Shown here piece after piece: positions 17,275-25,992 of a DNA stretch of 64,000 nt (within the stretch, counting starts at the first letter, position 1; the number at the start of each line of letters is the position of its first letter). The translations under genes and the position numbers were made by a program. The notes beneath the pieces are model-generated. The model saw only the letters and a program-made list of their open reading frames with translations. It was not told where the DNA came from and made no database searches. The DNA is from Labilibacter sediminis (lineage in GTDB: Bacteria; Bacteroidota; Bacteroidia; Bacteroidales; Marinilabiliaceae), in assembly GCF_005877885.1 (NCBI RefSeq), contig NZ_VCHY01000008.1, forward strand, positions 1 to 64,000, in the 5' to 3' direction.

Positions 17275-17778
17275 ATGAATACATGGTTTGAATGTAAGGT
17301 TAAGTATCAAAAGATTGATGAACAGACAGGTAAGGAGAAGAAAGTAAATTTACCATACTTAATTGATGCAGTTTCATATACAGAAGCCGAAAGTAGAATT
17401 CATGCTGAAATGGAACAATATGTTTCTGGTGAATTTTCGGTTCCTTCAATAAAAAAAGCAAATTATACTGACTTATTTTTTTACGACGATGGAGATAAAT
17501 GGTACAAGTGTAAAGTAATGTTTGTTACCATTGATGAAGAAGCCGGGAAAGAGAAAAAAGTAGCTAATCAAATGTTGGTATTGGCTTCTGATCTAAGAGA
17601 AGCTCATGATAGAATCGTTGAATCAATGGAGGGAATGACTGTTGATTATGAAATTGTAGCTATTATTGAAAGTAATATTGCCGACATATTTCCTTATTTT
17701 AAAGATGAGGTAAATGAACCTATTCCTGATCACCTAAAACCCTTAAGTGAGGTTGAAGAAAATAAAGATTTTGAATAA
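17275..17778 (+). CDS. DUF4494 domain protein with internal duplication
   Basis: This 167-residue cytoplasmic protein resembles the DUF4494 family of Bacteroidota; function unknown. Two halves repeat the same pattern: W-F-E-C-K-V-x5-IDE-x2-GKEKKV near residues 4-22, and W-Y-K-C-K-V-x5-IDEEAGKEKKV near 74-93, each followed by a helix rich in Glu/His (YTEAESRIHAEM; LREAHDRIVESM). The C-terminus is acidic. It is monocistronic, with an exact -7 box upstream and a strong terminator 8 bp after the stop. Confidence 0.85.
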   Translation: MNTWFECKVKYQKIDEQTGKEKKVNLPYLIDAVSYTEAESRIHAEMEQYVSGEFSVPSIKKANYTDLFFYDDGDKWYKCKVMFVTIDEEAGKEKKVANQMLVLASDLREAHDRIVESMEGMTVDYEIVAIIESNIADIFPYFKDEVNEPIPDHLKPLSEVEENKDFE

Positions 17779-17785
17779 ATCATAT

Positions 17786-17821
17786 AAGACCGGATATAGT
17801 TACATGTTCGGTCTTTTTTTT
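17786..17821 (+). terminator. Intrinsic terminator of the DUF4494 gene
   Basis: AAGACCG pairs with CGGTCTT, followed by about seven further T. Confidence 0.8.
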
Positions 17822-18288
17822 GTTTATAAAACAAGCATACTATTCTCATTCACAAGTTACACTCCCCTGCCGTTAGCTCTACTAAATATATCGACTCACA
17901 AACTACTTGCATTGTACGCTAACTCTATAACAAAGCAAAAATCATAATAAATACCTCCATTTGGCTATTTACTATGCCACAATTTTGCTTTAATTTTACA
18001 TGACACAAAATAACAACTCATAGTCTTACTTAAATACGAAGCCGGATTCGTTTAAGAAATGCCATATGCACATATAGCTTAAACCCGACTAATAATTTTA
18101 CACTATAAACTCATATTTTTTCAGAATTATATGTTTTTAAACAGGTTTGAGTGACAAATTGATGATTTATAGGTGATTTTAGTAATAAAACCAAACTTAG
18201 TTAAGGATAATTTAATACTCAAATGAAGAAAAATATCTTTAATTAATTAATTTTGATCAGCGTAAAAAAAAGACTTTTATAAAACCGA
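17822..18288 (+). other. 467-bp non-coding region upstream of the PEPCK-like gene
   Basis: AT-rich, with no credible ORF, tRNA or strong hairpin. No exact TTG-N19-TAnnTTTG promoter was found; the long leader may hold regulatory signals I cannot recognise. Confidence 0.4.
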
Positions 18289-21200
18289 ATGATAATGAAA
18301 GAGGAAGTATTCAATTTAAAGCCTACCAGGAAGGATCGTAAAGACATGATCCAATACATTAACCTTCAGCTGGCAGCACTAGGTCAGCCTTTGTTTTATG
18401 ACGAAACAGAATCTGGTAAAAAGTTATCTAATGCTAAATTTTTAGACTTAACGGAAGGTCTCATTAGTAGCTTTAGAGAAAAGTCAAGATTGTTATCCGA
18501 TCATCTTTCGCCGGTTGATAGCAGAATACAAAATTTTATCGATGATTATCTTAACGATGTAAAAATTGGTAAATCATTACGTATTCCAAACAACACTTTT
18601 GTACTAAACCAAAAAGGTTTAGCACGTGAGATTAGTTTACCACCGAATGGCGATATTTTCAAGAATGAATTGGTAACCTCACACAGAGTAAAACAGGGTA
18701 TTCTTAACAATCCAATTCACGATAAAAGAACAACCAAAGGTACTTTCCACATTGTTGAAGGTGGCCTACCTGTTCCGTTAGATAAAAAGGAAGTACCCAA
18801 AGTAGCTTTTGCTCATTTACTAAATTCTGCTCTTAATCCACCAGAAAATTACAAAACACTTCCTTTTACTTCAAACCAGGAAAAGCAAGCTAAAGTAATG
18901 CTATCATTACTTCTTCGTCCTGTTGTTTGTCCTAAAGTAGAAGGAGTGATTGAAGAAAAGAGTATGGAAATTCGTTTCTTTGCTCCCGGATGTTTAGCCA
19001 GTAACCTTGATTTTGTAGAGAATATCTTTGGTAATGGTGGCGATCATAATTTAGCAGAAAACGATGCAGCTCTTGATGTAGAGCACTGGACTGGTCATAC
19101 CGGTACTGTTATCTTAGCTCCTCAACTAACTAAATTAAAGAAAAAAGATATCGGACTTCCTAATATTTCTGAAGCAACAGAGCGTCAGAAAAGAGACGGA
19201 ATGTGCTGGGAGAAAGAAGACGAGCTATACAACGAAGGAGGAGCATTTAAAGTTACCTGTAGAGATGATCGTGGTGTAGTAGTGACTTTAATAGCCGATA
19301 ACTATTATGGTTATTCTAAAAAAGAAGTAAAAACACAGATTGGATATTCAGCTAATTTATATGGCATAGTTGAAGAAGAACATGCAGGTGGAGCTATTGC
19401 TTTCCCTCGTGGTATTATGAGTGAAAATGTATTTGGAAAAAATTTCTCCAACAAATTTGAATACAAATATAATTTTAAGGAGGCTATGGAATTAATTTCA
19501 GATAAAGCTGAAGTTAAACCAGAAGGCTACGCTATTGATAAAAAATATCCGGCTATCATTTATATTCCTGAAAATGCAAATATTGATATTCAGAAGAGTT
19601 CTGTAAGCTGGGATAACAACGGTAGTGAATTCTCACTTAAATTATCTCCTGAAAAAATATATGTACACCCGTCTGGAGATAAATTCCAATTGGTAAAACA
19701 TCCGGCTCAGCCTTTATGGAGAATTATCCATACCAATGCGGAAGGTATGTTCTGCCACAAACCATGTACAGTTTCCGGCGGGGGTAAGTCTGAAATTTCT
19801 AAGTCATTACAAAACGCCATTAAATATGGCCCTTTCAATATCCAAAACTTAGAGGAAGACTTTAAACTGGCTGATGAAATTATCAACAGAGATTACTCAA
19901 CCAGATGGAAAAACATCCGTCCTGATGCCGGAGAATCTCGTCCTTTCTTAAGCACTGAAAGAACATTAGGGTCTGCTGTAAAATTACTAACGCCATCTAA
20001 TCAGTATAACGATGAATACAACCAGTTCTTAAAAGATATGCCTCAGCATATTCGCACTTTAGTACTATTTGTTAAGCGCTTATACCGAAACGACACTGAA
20101 AAAGGAAACTGGAAAGACTATATGTCTGTTGAGATCGTTAATGGTAGAGCAGGAACAACTTTAATGTACAAAAACAACCCGGTAATTGGTTCATATGTAC
20201 GTATTGGATTTAGCAAAGATGAAAACTGGTTGGTACATAAATTACGTTCCGACTTTGTTCCTAGTCATAAAATTCAAATGGAAGACGACATTACAGCTTC
20301 AATTGTACTTCCTGCTGAAAAAATTAAGCACCTGAATCCTGAGTACTCTAACCCAAGTATTAAGATAACCAAGAACTGTGAAAGTCACCTGTTCCAGCGT
20401 CCGGATGAAGCTGTGATTAGAGGTTATGATATTGATGCAGAGTTGGATATTGTTCAGAACGGAACCTTCTTAACAAACTACGAACCAATGCGTAAAGAAG
20501 ATGCTATTGAATTAATAGAAGACGCTATTAACTTTGATAAGTATACGCAGCCTGTGAAGGATTTAATTACCAAAGTGGCAGAAAGTGATAAGGAAGGCTT
20601 TTTCGTAACTCCGTCGCACACCCGCGTTGTAGCTGATGGCCCAACTAAAAATCCTCGTTACCTGCAAAAGAATATTTACGCCGTTGAAACAGAAGATAGC
20701 TATTTGGCTGATGTTGGTGTTCGCTTAAGAAGAAGAATTAAAAAAGATGAGCCTGTTATAACTACAGTAAATGCTGTATTACCGGGACGTAGAAATAATC
20801 CTTCTGACAAAGCAGCAGGCATCAGACCACTAAGCGTTTACAACCCGATACATTACCAGGAACTTCCTGAATTATTTATGGACTTCATCTGTAGTTTAAC
20901 AGGTAAATCTCCATCCACAACAGGAGCTGGTTCAGAAGGTGCTTTAACCAAAGGTCCTTTTAACATGCTAGCGCCTACTTCGGATCTTAACAATGCCTTA
21001 CTATCATACATACTGACTGAATACCAAGGCTTTAGCTCAGCAGCCGGTTATGTAGGAAATGACAGGTTTGACCATGATATTAGTTTATTGATTCCGGAAA
21101 TCTGGGCTCGATTAGTTCCTGAGGATAGAGATCCTAAATTACTGATTGAAACCGGATGTCTTGAAAAGATTGAAGATTTTGAGCATGAAGGTAAAACAAT

Positions 21201-21765
21201 ATTGGCAAGTCGCTTAGGTTACAGAATTACTGAAAACTTCGCGTTTAGATGTATGAACCGCTTATTTGACGAACCAAAAGCTGTGTTTAATGAAGAAATG
21301 CTTAAACCTGAATTACAAGGCATTGAAGATTATGTAGATGGCATTAACAACATTGTTGAAGCACAAAAGAAAGTTGCTTTAGCCTACTTCGAAGATGGAA
21401 GTATTGACGCTGCCATTCCTCCATTAAAGATTCTGCTAAGCATCATGGCTTATGGTGAGTATGAAGGAAAACAAATTAGCGATCCTGAGTTACGTAAATA
21501 TTTCGATCGTGACTACGTAATCCAAAGCGATTGGTACAAAGAACGCCTAACTTTAAAGCAAACTAAGGATATTGCTTTCACTTCAATGCAACTTGAAAAC
21601 CTGGAGACTTTTGCTGCTAAGAGTGAGAATACACTTCTTGTTGAGCAAATGAATATTGAAAACAGAATTTCAATTGCAAAAGAGAAGCTGACTTACGTTA
21701 GGTCTGATAAATACATTTCTGATTTAATTGGAACAATTGGAGCAGATCCATTGTATAAAAAGTAA
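18289..21765 (+). CDS. Probable PPi-type phosphoenolpyruvate carboxykinase
   Basis: The 1158 residues match the unusual ~130-kDa size of the diphosphate-dependent PEPCK known from Propionibacterium and Entamoeba, which interconverts oxaloacetate + PPi with PEP + CO2 + Pi. I recognise these blocks from memory of that family: GVLHNP-like GILNNPIHDKRTTKG (about 145-160), LDVEHWTGHTGTVILAP (about 264-280), CRDDRGVVVTLIADNY, KKEVKTQIGYSANL, a P-loop-like TVSGGGKSEISKS (Lys500), EDDITAS, GRRNNP, and NPIHYQELPELFMDF then GKSPSTTGAGSEGALTKGPF (about 855-905). No ATP- or GTP-PEPCK signature is evident. The gene is monocistronic with a terminator. The main alternative is a conserved protein of unknown function; no search was run. 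Confidence 0.72.
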   Translation: MIMKEEVFNLKPTRKDRKDMIQYINLQLAALGQPLFYDETESGKKLSNAKFLDLTEGLISSFREKSRLLSDHLSPVDSRIQNFIDDYLNDVKIGKSLRIPNNTFVLNQKGLAREISLPPNGDIFKNELVTSHRVKQGILNNPIHDKRTTKGTFHIVEGGLPVPLDKKEVPKVAFAHLLNSALNPPENYKTLPFTSNQEKQAKVMLSLLLRPVVCPKVEGVIEEKSMEIRFFAPGCLASNLDFVENIFGNGGDHNLAENDAALDVEHWTGHTGTVILAPQLTKLKKKDIGLPNISEATERQKRDGMCWEKEDELYNEGGAFKVTCRDDRGVVVTLIADNYYGYSKKEVKTQIGYSANLYGIVEEEHAGGAIAFPRGIMSENVFGKNFSNKFEYKYNFKEAMELISDKAEVKPEGYAIDKKYPAIIYIPENANIDIQKSSVSWDNNGSEFSLKLSPEKIYVHPSGDKFQLVKHPAQPLWRIIHTNAEGMFCHKPCTVSGGGKSEISKSLQNAIKYGPFNIQNLEEDFKLADEIINRDYSTRWKNIRPDAGESRPFLSTERTLGSAVKLLTPSNQYNDEYNQFLKDMPQHIRTLVLFVKRLYRNDTEKGNWKDYMSVEIVNGRAGTTLMYKNNPVIGSYVRIGFSKDENWLVHKLRSDFVPSHKIQMEDDITASIVLPAEKIKHLNPEYSNPSIKITKNCESHLFQRPDEAVIRGYDIDAELDIVQNGTFLTNYEPMRKEDAIELIEDAINFDKYTQPVKDLITKVAESDKEGFFVTPSHTRVVADGPTKNPRYLQKNIYAVETEDSYLADVGVRLRRRIKKDEPVITTVNAVLPGRRNNPSDKAAGIRPLSVYNPIHYQELPELFMDFICSLTGKSPSTTGAGSEGALTKGPFNMLAPTSDLNNALLSYILTEYQGFSSAAGYVGNDRFDHDISLLIPEIWARLVPEDRDPKLLIETGCLEKIEDFEHEGKTILASRLGYRITENFAFRCMNRLFDEPKAVFNEEMLKPELQGIEDYVDGINNIVEAQKKVALAYFEDGSIDAAIPPLKILLSIMAYGEYEGKQISDPELRKYFDRDYVIQSDWYKERLTLKQTKDIAFTSMQLENLETFAAKSENTLLVEQMNIENRISIAKEKLTYVRSDKYISDLIGTIGADPLYKK

Positions 21766-21784
21766 TTAAAAATTAACCATTATA

Positions 21785-21818
21785 AAAGAGGTAGTCAGTT
21801 TGGCTACCTTTTTTTTGC
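21785..21818 (+). terminator. Terminator of the PEPCK-like gene
   Basis: AGGTAG (21789-21794) pairs with CTACCT (21804-21809), followed by a run of eight T, about 20 bp after the stop. Confidence 0.8.
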
Positions 21819-21922
21819 TTTATAAAAGTAACTAATAAATAAAAGATGCTTTTTATATCTGTTTGATCAAAGTAAAAACATCACAGGACATATCTATGCC
21901 ATCGAACAGATAAAGTCCTTTA

Positions 21923-22092
21923 AACCCGCTTTATGCATTAGAAAATCTATTATACATTGAAATCACTTCAAAACAAGACACTTTGTTGCTTCACTTCAAC
22001 TCACCAGAACGATGCTATGCCTCGTCTCAGTAAAGCCTTGTTTTATCGTGCTTTCAATGTTCATGACGAAGTTCTAATACATAATGCGGGTT
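21923..22092 (+). mobile_element. 170-bp palindromic MITE-like element, copy 1
   Basis: The element begins AACCCGCTTTATGCATTAGA and ends with its inverted counterpart (18 of 20 match). The inverted similarity continues inward through ACATTGAAAxCAC and AAAACAAGxC, giving arms of about 60 bp. A second 170-bp copy (55603-55772) is about 95% identical, so the copies resemble each other much more than the two arms of one copy do. There is no transposase. Both copies lie between converging genes. Confidence 0.75.
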
Positions 22093-22183
22093 AAAAGGGG
22101 AATAAAGCAAGAAGAAAAGCATACTTATACCTTATGTAGAAAAATAGTTTGGCCAATATATTTAAGCCTTTAGAATAGGGCAC

Positions 22184-22219
22184 AAAAAAAAGCCGCTGTC
22201 AAACGTTCTTGACAGCGAC
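22184..22219 (-). terminator. Terminator of the candidate small RNA
   Basis: On the minus strand, CGCTGTCAA and TTGACAGCG form a perfect stem, extended by GTCG/CGGC, followed by eight T. It could also serve the MBL-fold gene that ends at 22379. Confidence 0.8.
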
Positions 22220-22259
22220 TTTCAATCTTTAACCAAACCTAACCCTAAACTATGAGTTT
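22184..22259 (-). ncRNA. Candidate small RNA of about 76 nt
   Basis: An ideal promoter (TTG-N19-TATATTTG, 22295-22266) reads leftward. About 40 nt of single-stranded-looking leader (GTTTAGGGTTAGGTTTGG) follows, then a 9-bp GC-rich terminator stem with eight T. No ORF of note fits, and no protein gene follows on this strand for several kilobases. It lies in the spacer between two converging genes. Start position is inferred as about 7 nt after the -7 box. I cannot assign an RNA family. Confidence 0.6.
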
Positions 22260-22265
22260 ATGCTA

Positions 22266-22295
22266 CAAATATAAGTAAATAATTTTTAACCACAA
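22266..22295 (-). promoter_or_regulatory. Consensus Bacteroidota promoter for the small RNA
   Basis: -33 TTG (22295-22293), a 19-bp spacer, and -7 TATATTTG (22273-22266). Confidence 0.75.
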
Positions 22296-22378
22296 TAGTC
22301 TTTTTAAAATTATTTTCACTTTAAAGTAGTAAATTACCTAAATTCACCTAATTATCAATAATTTAATGCTTAAAAAAT

Positions 22379-23122
22379 TTATTTCCAATTCTTAAAAGCT
22401 GTTTTATAATCATCAGAAAAGCCAAAATGAGCGGTAAAAATATACTCAACTCCGGAAATATGACTAAGCAAATTAATTGATTCCTTTGCTTTTTCTGAAT
22501 CCATATTAAAGAAATGAATAAACTCTTGCACCAGGCCTTCTTTTAAACTTAAAGCATCTCCAATAAAAAGATATTTATCATTCACCACATAACTCATCGA
22601 TCCCGGTGTATGTCCCGAATTTAAAAAACACTTAATATGAAAATTACCAATTTGTAATTCCTCCTGATCCTTTAATAAAATATAATCTTCAGTGTCAATT
22701 TTATTTCCAAAAAGGAAAAACCTATTTTCCTCGCCGTTAATTAATTTTTCTTCAGGATATGATAAATATACCTTAGCGTTTTTAAAAAGCTTTAATGCAG
22801 CAGCATGATCGCTGTCGGAATGTGTTAACAAAACAGCTTTTACCTTATTGGGATCTATATTAAGCTTTGCCATTTCTGTTGATACTGTTTCAATATCATT
22901 ACCAGCATCTACTGCTATATACTGACTGCTGTCTTTTAGCAAATATAAATTCACAAATGAATTGTTCACTGAATAAATATTGTTAATCACTTGTTTGGTT
23001 TCTAATGGCGTCATTGTTTTAAGCAATGTGTTTACTTTAAACATATACCATCCGGATATGAGTAACAATGCAATGAGTACAACTCCAAGACCAATGAATA
23101 TTCGTATTAAGTTTTTTCTCAT
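22379..23122 (-). CDS. MBL-fold metallo-hydrolase, membrane-anchored
   Basis: From MRKNLIRIF the first ~28 residues form one TM anchor. The metallo-beta-lactamase fold follows: VDAGND, LLTHSDSDHAAAL (metal motif, with Asp where the classical HxHxDH has its second His), NSGHTPGSMSYV, YLFIGDALS and a final FTAHFG histidine. Substrate unknown; the fold hydrolyses thioesters, lactones or phosphodiesters. The frame extends to an ATG at 23164, but the 14 extra residues (KENKNLNV) are polar and unlike a signal, so 23122 is preferred. Confidence 0.85.
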   Translation of the reverse strand: MRKNLIRIFIGLGVVLIALLLISGWYMFKVNTLLKTMTPLETKQVINNIYSVNNSFVNLYLLKDSSQYIAVDAGNDIETVSTEMAKLNIDPNKVKAVLLTHSDSDHAAALKLFKNAKVYLSYPEEKLINGEENRFFLFGNKIDTEDYILLKDQEELQIGNFHIKCFLNSGHTPGSMSYVVNDKYLFIGDALSLKEGLVQEFIHFFNMDSEKAKESINLLSHISGVEYIFTAHFGFSDDYKTAFKNWK

Positions 23123-23238
23123 AATTATGACATTTAAGTTTTTATTTTCTTTCAGCAAAAGCATATGCTTCAGTAATACAAGCTCCCGGATATCTTCTTG
23201 TTTTAATTCAAAAAGATAATTTATACCTTAATTAAAAG

Positions 23239-23267
23239 CAAAAAAAAGCCACTCTATTGAGTGGCTC
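23239..23267 (-). terminator. Terminator of the ppiB-DUF3127 operon
   Basis: On the minus strand, AGCCACTC-AATA-GAGTGGCT is a perfect 8-bp stem followed by a run of T, 10 bp after the DUF3127 stop. Confidence 0.85.
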
Positions 23268-23277
23268 ACATATTTTA

Positions 23278-23649
23278 CTAAAATGGTAAATCTTCGTTTG
23301 CTCCAGCAGGAGGTACTTCTGATTCTGTAAAAGGTGGTGGTGTACCAGGATCTGCCGATGCCTGTACTTTCTCTAATCTCCATGCTTCAAGATTTGAAAA
23401 ATAATTTACCTTACCATCTTTCTCCCATTTACGACCTCTAATATTAAAAGAAACCTTAACCGGCTCACCTAAGTTAAAAGGATCTAACTGGCTACAACGG
23501 TCCTGAGTAAGTTGAAACTTAATAAAGTCATTCCAATCTGAGTTACGCTCATTTATTACTTCAACTACAAATTCGCGTTTTTTAAAGGATGCACTAATTG
23601 ATTGCTCATCATCCTTTACAATTAAATTACCTGTTAATTCAAAATTCAT
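23278..23649 (-). CDS. DUF3127 domain protein with SSB-like C-terminal tip
   Basis: The 123-residue beta-rich OB-like protein contains FKKREFVVEV near 23-32, DFIKFQLTQDRC, then VKVSFNIRGRKWEKDGK and NLEAWRLEKV, all DUF3127 hallmarks. After a Pro-rich linker it ends NEDLPF, which closely resembles the acidic DDIPF-type tip that bacterial SSB uses to recruit repair and replication proteins. A role in single-stranded DNA metabolism is therefore a reasonable guess. It starts 19 bp after the ppiB stop and shares its promoter and terminator. Confidence 0.85.
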   Translation of the reverse strand: MNFELTGNLIVKDDEQSISASFKKREFVVEVINERNSDWNDFIKFQLTQDRCSQLDPFNLGEPVKVSFNIRGRKWEKDGKVNYFSNLEAWRLEKVQASADPGTPPPFTESEVPPAGANEDLPF

Positions 23650-23668
23650 CTATATAGCTTGTAAATGG

Positions 23669-24127
23669 TTATTCTTCAATAATAGTTACTTTCTCAATTC
23701 CGTCTCCTGCCTGAATCTCATCAATTACCTCTAATCCTTCATATACTTTACCAAAGCAAGTATGATTCCCATCTAAGTGAGCAGTATTGTTGCGGCTATG
23801 ACAGATAAAGAACTGAGAACCTCCTGTATTTCTTCCCGCGTGCGCCATTGAAAGCACTCCCCTGTCGTGAAATTGTTTTTCGGCACTTGTTTCACAGTCG
23901 ATGCTATATCCAGGACCACCTGTACCCACTCTTGGGCTACTCATATCTTTTGAATGAGGACATCCTCCCTGAATAACAAAATCAGGAATTACACGGTGAA
24001 AAGCCAAACCATTATAAAAACCTTCTTTGGCTAATTTCACAAAATTCTCAACAGTTTTTGGTGTTTCCTTTTCATACAACTCCACCTTCATTACACCTTT
24101 TACGGTATGTATTTCTGCTTTAATCAT
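23669..24127 (-). CDS. ppiB: Cyclophilin-type peptidyl-prolyl cis-trans isomerase
   Basis: The 152-residue cytoplasmic cyclophilin catalyses prolyl isomerisation. It shows [33 protein letters not shown] (active-site Arg), [18 protein letters not shown] and [12 protein letters not shown]. There is no signal peptide. It is first in an operon with the DUF3127 gene and has an exact promoter about 120 bp upstream. Confidence 0.95.
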   Translation of the reverse strand: MIKAEIHTVKGVMKVELYEKETPKTVENFVKLAKEGFYNGLAFHRVIPDFVIQGGCPHSKDMSSPRVGTGGPGYSIDCETSAEKQFHDRGVLSMAHAGRNTGGSQFFICHSRNNTAHLDGNHTCFGKVYEGLEVIDEIQAGDGIEKVTIIEE

Positions 24128-24247
24128 AGCTTATATATTTTATTCTATATGATATTCGATATTAATAAAACTCAAAACATTACGACCATTATTTACCTAT
24201 TATACTAATTCCATAGTTTAATAAAATCATTGAGTTTTTCAGAAAAG

Positions 24248-24278
24248 CAAAGGTACAATTTAATGTTTCAAGTTCAAA
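24248..24278 (-). promoter_or_regulatory. Consensus promoter of ppiB-DUF3127
   Basis: -33 TTTG (24278-24275), a 19-bp spacer, and -7 TACCTTTG (24255-24248). This leaves an untranslated leader of about 110 nt. Confidence 0.7.
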
Positions 24279-24374
24279 TACCAGTTCCACTTTTAAAATA
24301 TACTACAATCGTATTACAAATTACAATTTGCGTTAAAACCTGCCATAAGCCTCCTCTCTGGTTATGACCAGAAA

Positions 24375-24402
24375 CAAAAAAAGAGGACCTAAGTCCTCTT
24401 TT
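24375..24402 (-). terminator. Terminator of the FKBP pair
   Basis: AAGAGGAC (24381-24388) pairs with GTCCTCTT (24393-24400); T-rich on both sides. Confidence 0.8.
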
Positions 24403-24425
24403 CTATATTTTTTAAGCAGTAAAGA

Positions 24426-25229
24426 TTACTTTACAATGCTAATTAACTCTACTTCGAAAACAAGTAATTGGTTTGGACCAATTTTACCTTGCTCACGGTT
24501 TCCGTAAGCTAAATCTCCAGGGATATAAAGCTTATACTTAGATCCTACAGGCATTAATTGTAATGCTTCTGTCCATCCGGCAATAACTTGTGTAACACCA
24601 AATGTTGTTGTTTCACCTCTATCTACCGAGCTGTCAAAAACAGTTCCGTCAAGTAAAGTACCATGATAATGAACTTCTACTCTATCTTCAGTACTAGGTT
24701 TATTTCCTTTACCTTCTTTAATTACCTCATATTGTAAACCGCTTTCAGTTGTAATCACACCTTCGCGCTTACCGTTTTCAGTTAAAAATTCTTCACCTGC
24801 TTTTTTGTTTTCGAAACCTGGATTTCCGGGCTTATTGGCAATATTAGCCTGAGCTCTTTGGTAAGCCGCCTGTAAGAATGTATTTCCTGAATTCTGATCA
24901 AAATCTGCTTTTGAGAAAGCCAATTCGTTAATAAAAGCAGTTTTCATTACATCGTAATTAACGCTGTCGAAACTCTTTTTATAACTATCTTTCATATCCT
25001 GGCTAAATTCTGCTTTTGCATATACAGCAGCAATAGCCTTAACATCTACAGAGTCAAATGGACCACTTAATTGTTGCTTCATATTTGCAGCAATCATATA
25101 TCCTAACGCACTACTAACACTATCTGTTTCTGATGCTAATACAGTTTCCTTATAAGAAGGACCCTGAGTACAAGACACAGCCATCACTGAAACTGCTGCC
25201 AAACCTAAAACTAAGTTTTTAAAATTCAT
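24426..25229 (-). CDS. FKBP-type peptidyl-prolyl isomerase, lipoprotein
   Basis: The lipobox VSC gives Cys20, so the protein is anchored in the envelope. An N-terminal FkpA/Mip-like dimerisation region (about 30-150: [30 protein letters not shown]) is followed by the FKBP domain (about 160-267: [51 protein letters not shown]). It acts as a foldase for exported proteins. It lies 21 bp downstream of a cytoplasmic paralogue, with which it shares the FKBP core. Confidence 0.93.
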   Translation of the reverse strand: MNFKNLVLGLAAVSVMAVSCTQGPSYKETVLASETDSVSSALGYMIAANMKQQLSGPFDSVDVKAIAAVYAKAEFSQDMKDSYKKSFDSVNYDVMKTAFINELAFSKADFDQNSGNTFLQAAYQRAQANIANKPGNPGFENKKAGEEFLTENGKREGVITTESGLQYEVIKEGKGNKPSTEDRVEVHYHGTLLDGTVFDSSVDRGETTTFGVTQVIAGWTEALQLMPVGSKYKLYIPGDLAYGNREQGKIGPNQLLVFEVELISIVK

Positions 25230-25250
25230 ATTAATAAAGATATGTATTGA

Positions 25251-25835
25251 TTAAACAATTTCTAATAACTCAACCTCAAACACTAAAGTAGTGTGTGGTC
25301 CTATTTGCTGACCAGCACCTTGCTCACCATAGGCAAGTTCAGAAGGAACATATAGTTTCCATTTAGAACCAATTGGCATTAATTGAAGTGCTTCTACCCA
25401 TCCGGCGATTACACCGTTTACCGGAAATACTGCAGGCTCACCACGTTGTACTGAACTGTCAAATACATCACCATTAATTAATGTACCATGGTAATGACAT
25501 TTTACACTATCAGCAGCCGTAGGAACTGTGCCTGATCCTTCAGTAATTACTTCATATTGAAGTCCGCTATCCAAAGTAACAACACCTTCTTTTTTAGCAT
25601 TCTCAGCTAAAAATTCTTTTCCTGCTTTTATGTTGGCCTCAAACTGCTTGCTCTGCAAAGCTGAGAAAAATTCATTTATAATTTGATTAGCCTCTTCTGG
25701 TGAAATTTCAGGTTTACTTCCTTCCAACTGGTGCTTTAATCCTTTCGAAAATGCTTCAAAATCCAATTCAGCAACACCTGATTTCTGAAGATTACCGGCT
25801 ATGCTAAGTCCTAGCGAATAACTTAATTTTTCCAT
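25251..25835 (-). CDS. FKBP-type peptidyl-prolyl isomerase, cytoplasmic (FklB-like)
   Basis: No signal sequence. A helical N-terminal half (LSYSLGLSIAGNLQKSG, then AGKEFLAENAKKEGV) is followed by an FKBP domain with CHYHGTLINGDVFDSS, VIAGWVEALQLMPIG, PSELAYGEQ and TLVFEVELLEI. It is a paralogue of the following lipoprotein and the first gene of that two-gene operon. The pair gives one foldase in the cytoplasm and one in the envelope. Confidence 0.92.
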   Translation of the reverse strand: MEKLSYSLGLSIAGNLQKSGVAELDFEAFSKGLKHQLEGSKPEISPEEANQIINEFFSALQSKQFEANIKAGKEFLAENAKKEGVVTLDSGLQYEVITEGSGTVPTAADSVKCHYHGTLINGDVFDSSVQRGEPAVFPVNGVIAGWVEALQLMPIGSKWKLYVPSELAYGEQGAGQQIGPHTTLVFEVELLEIV

Positions 25836-25865
25836 TATTTTTTTATCATATTTTTTTATCGATGG

Positions 25866-25897
25866 CGAATATAGCAGTTTAGAAGCGCTCCTGCAAA
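25866..25897 (-). promoter_or_regulatory. Promoter of the FKBP operon
   Basis: -33 TTTG (25897-25894), a 20-bp spacer, and -7 TATATTCG (one mismatch to TAnnTTTG), about 30 bp before the ATG. Confidence 0.6.
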
Positions 25898-25992
25898 CAC
25901 ATTGAAAGCTTTAACCTTGGTTTAACTAAAATATTATGTCACAATGGTTAAAATAAGCCCAAATGACTCATATTCAAAACCAAAGAGCCAAC

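Noticed and set aside
17822-18288. tRNA or riboswitch in the long leader of the PEPCK-like gene
   Set aside because: No cloverleaf, CCA-preceded acceptor stem or known aptamer core could be drawn.
23123-23164. Upstream ATG of the MBL-fold gene
   Set aside because: It adds a polar 14-residue stretch before a normal membrane anchor.
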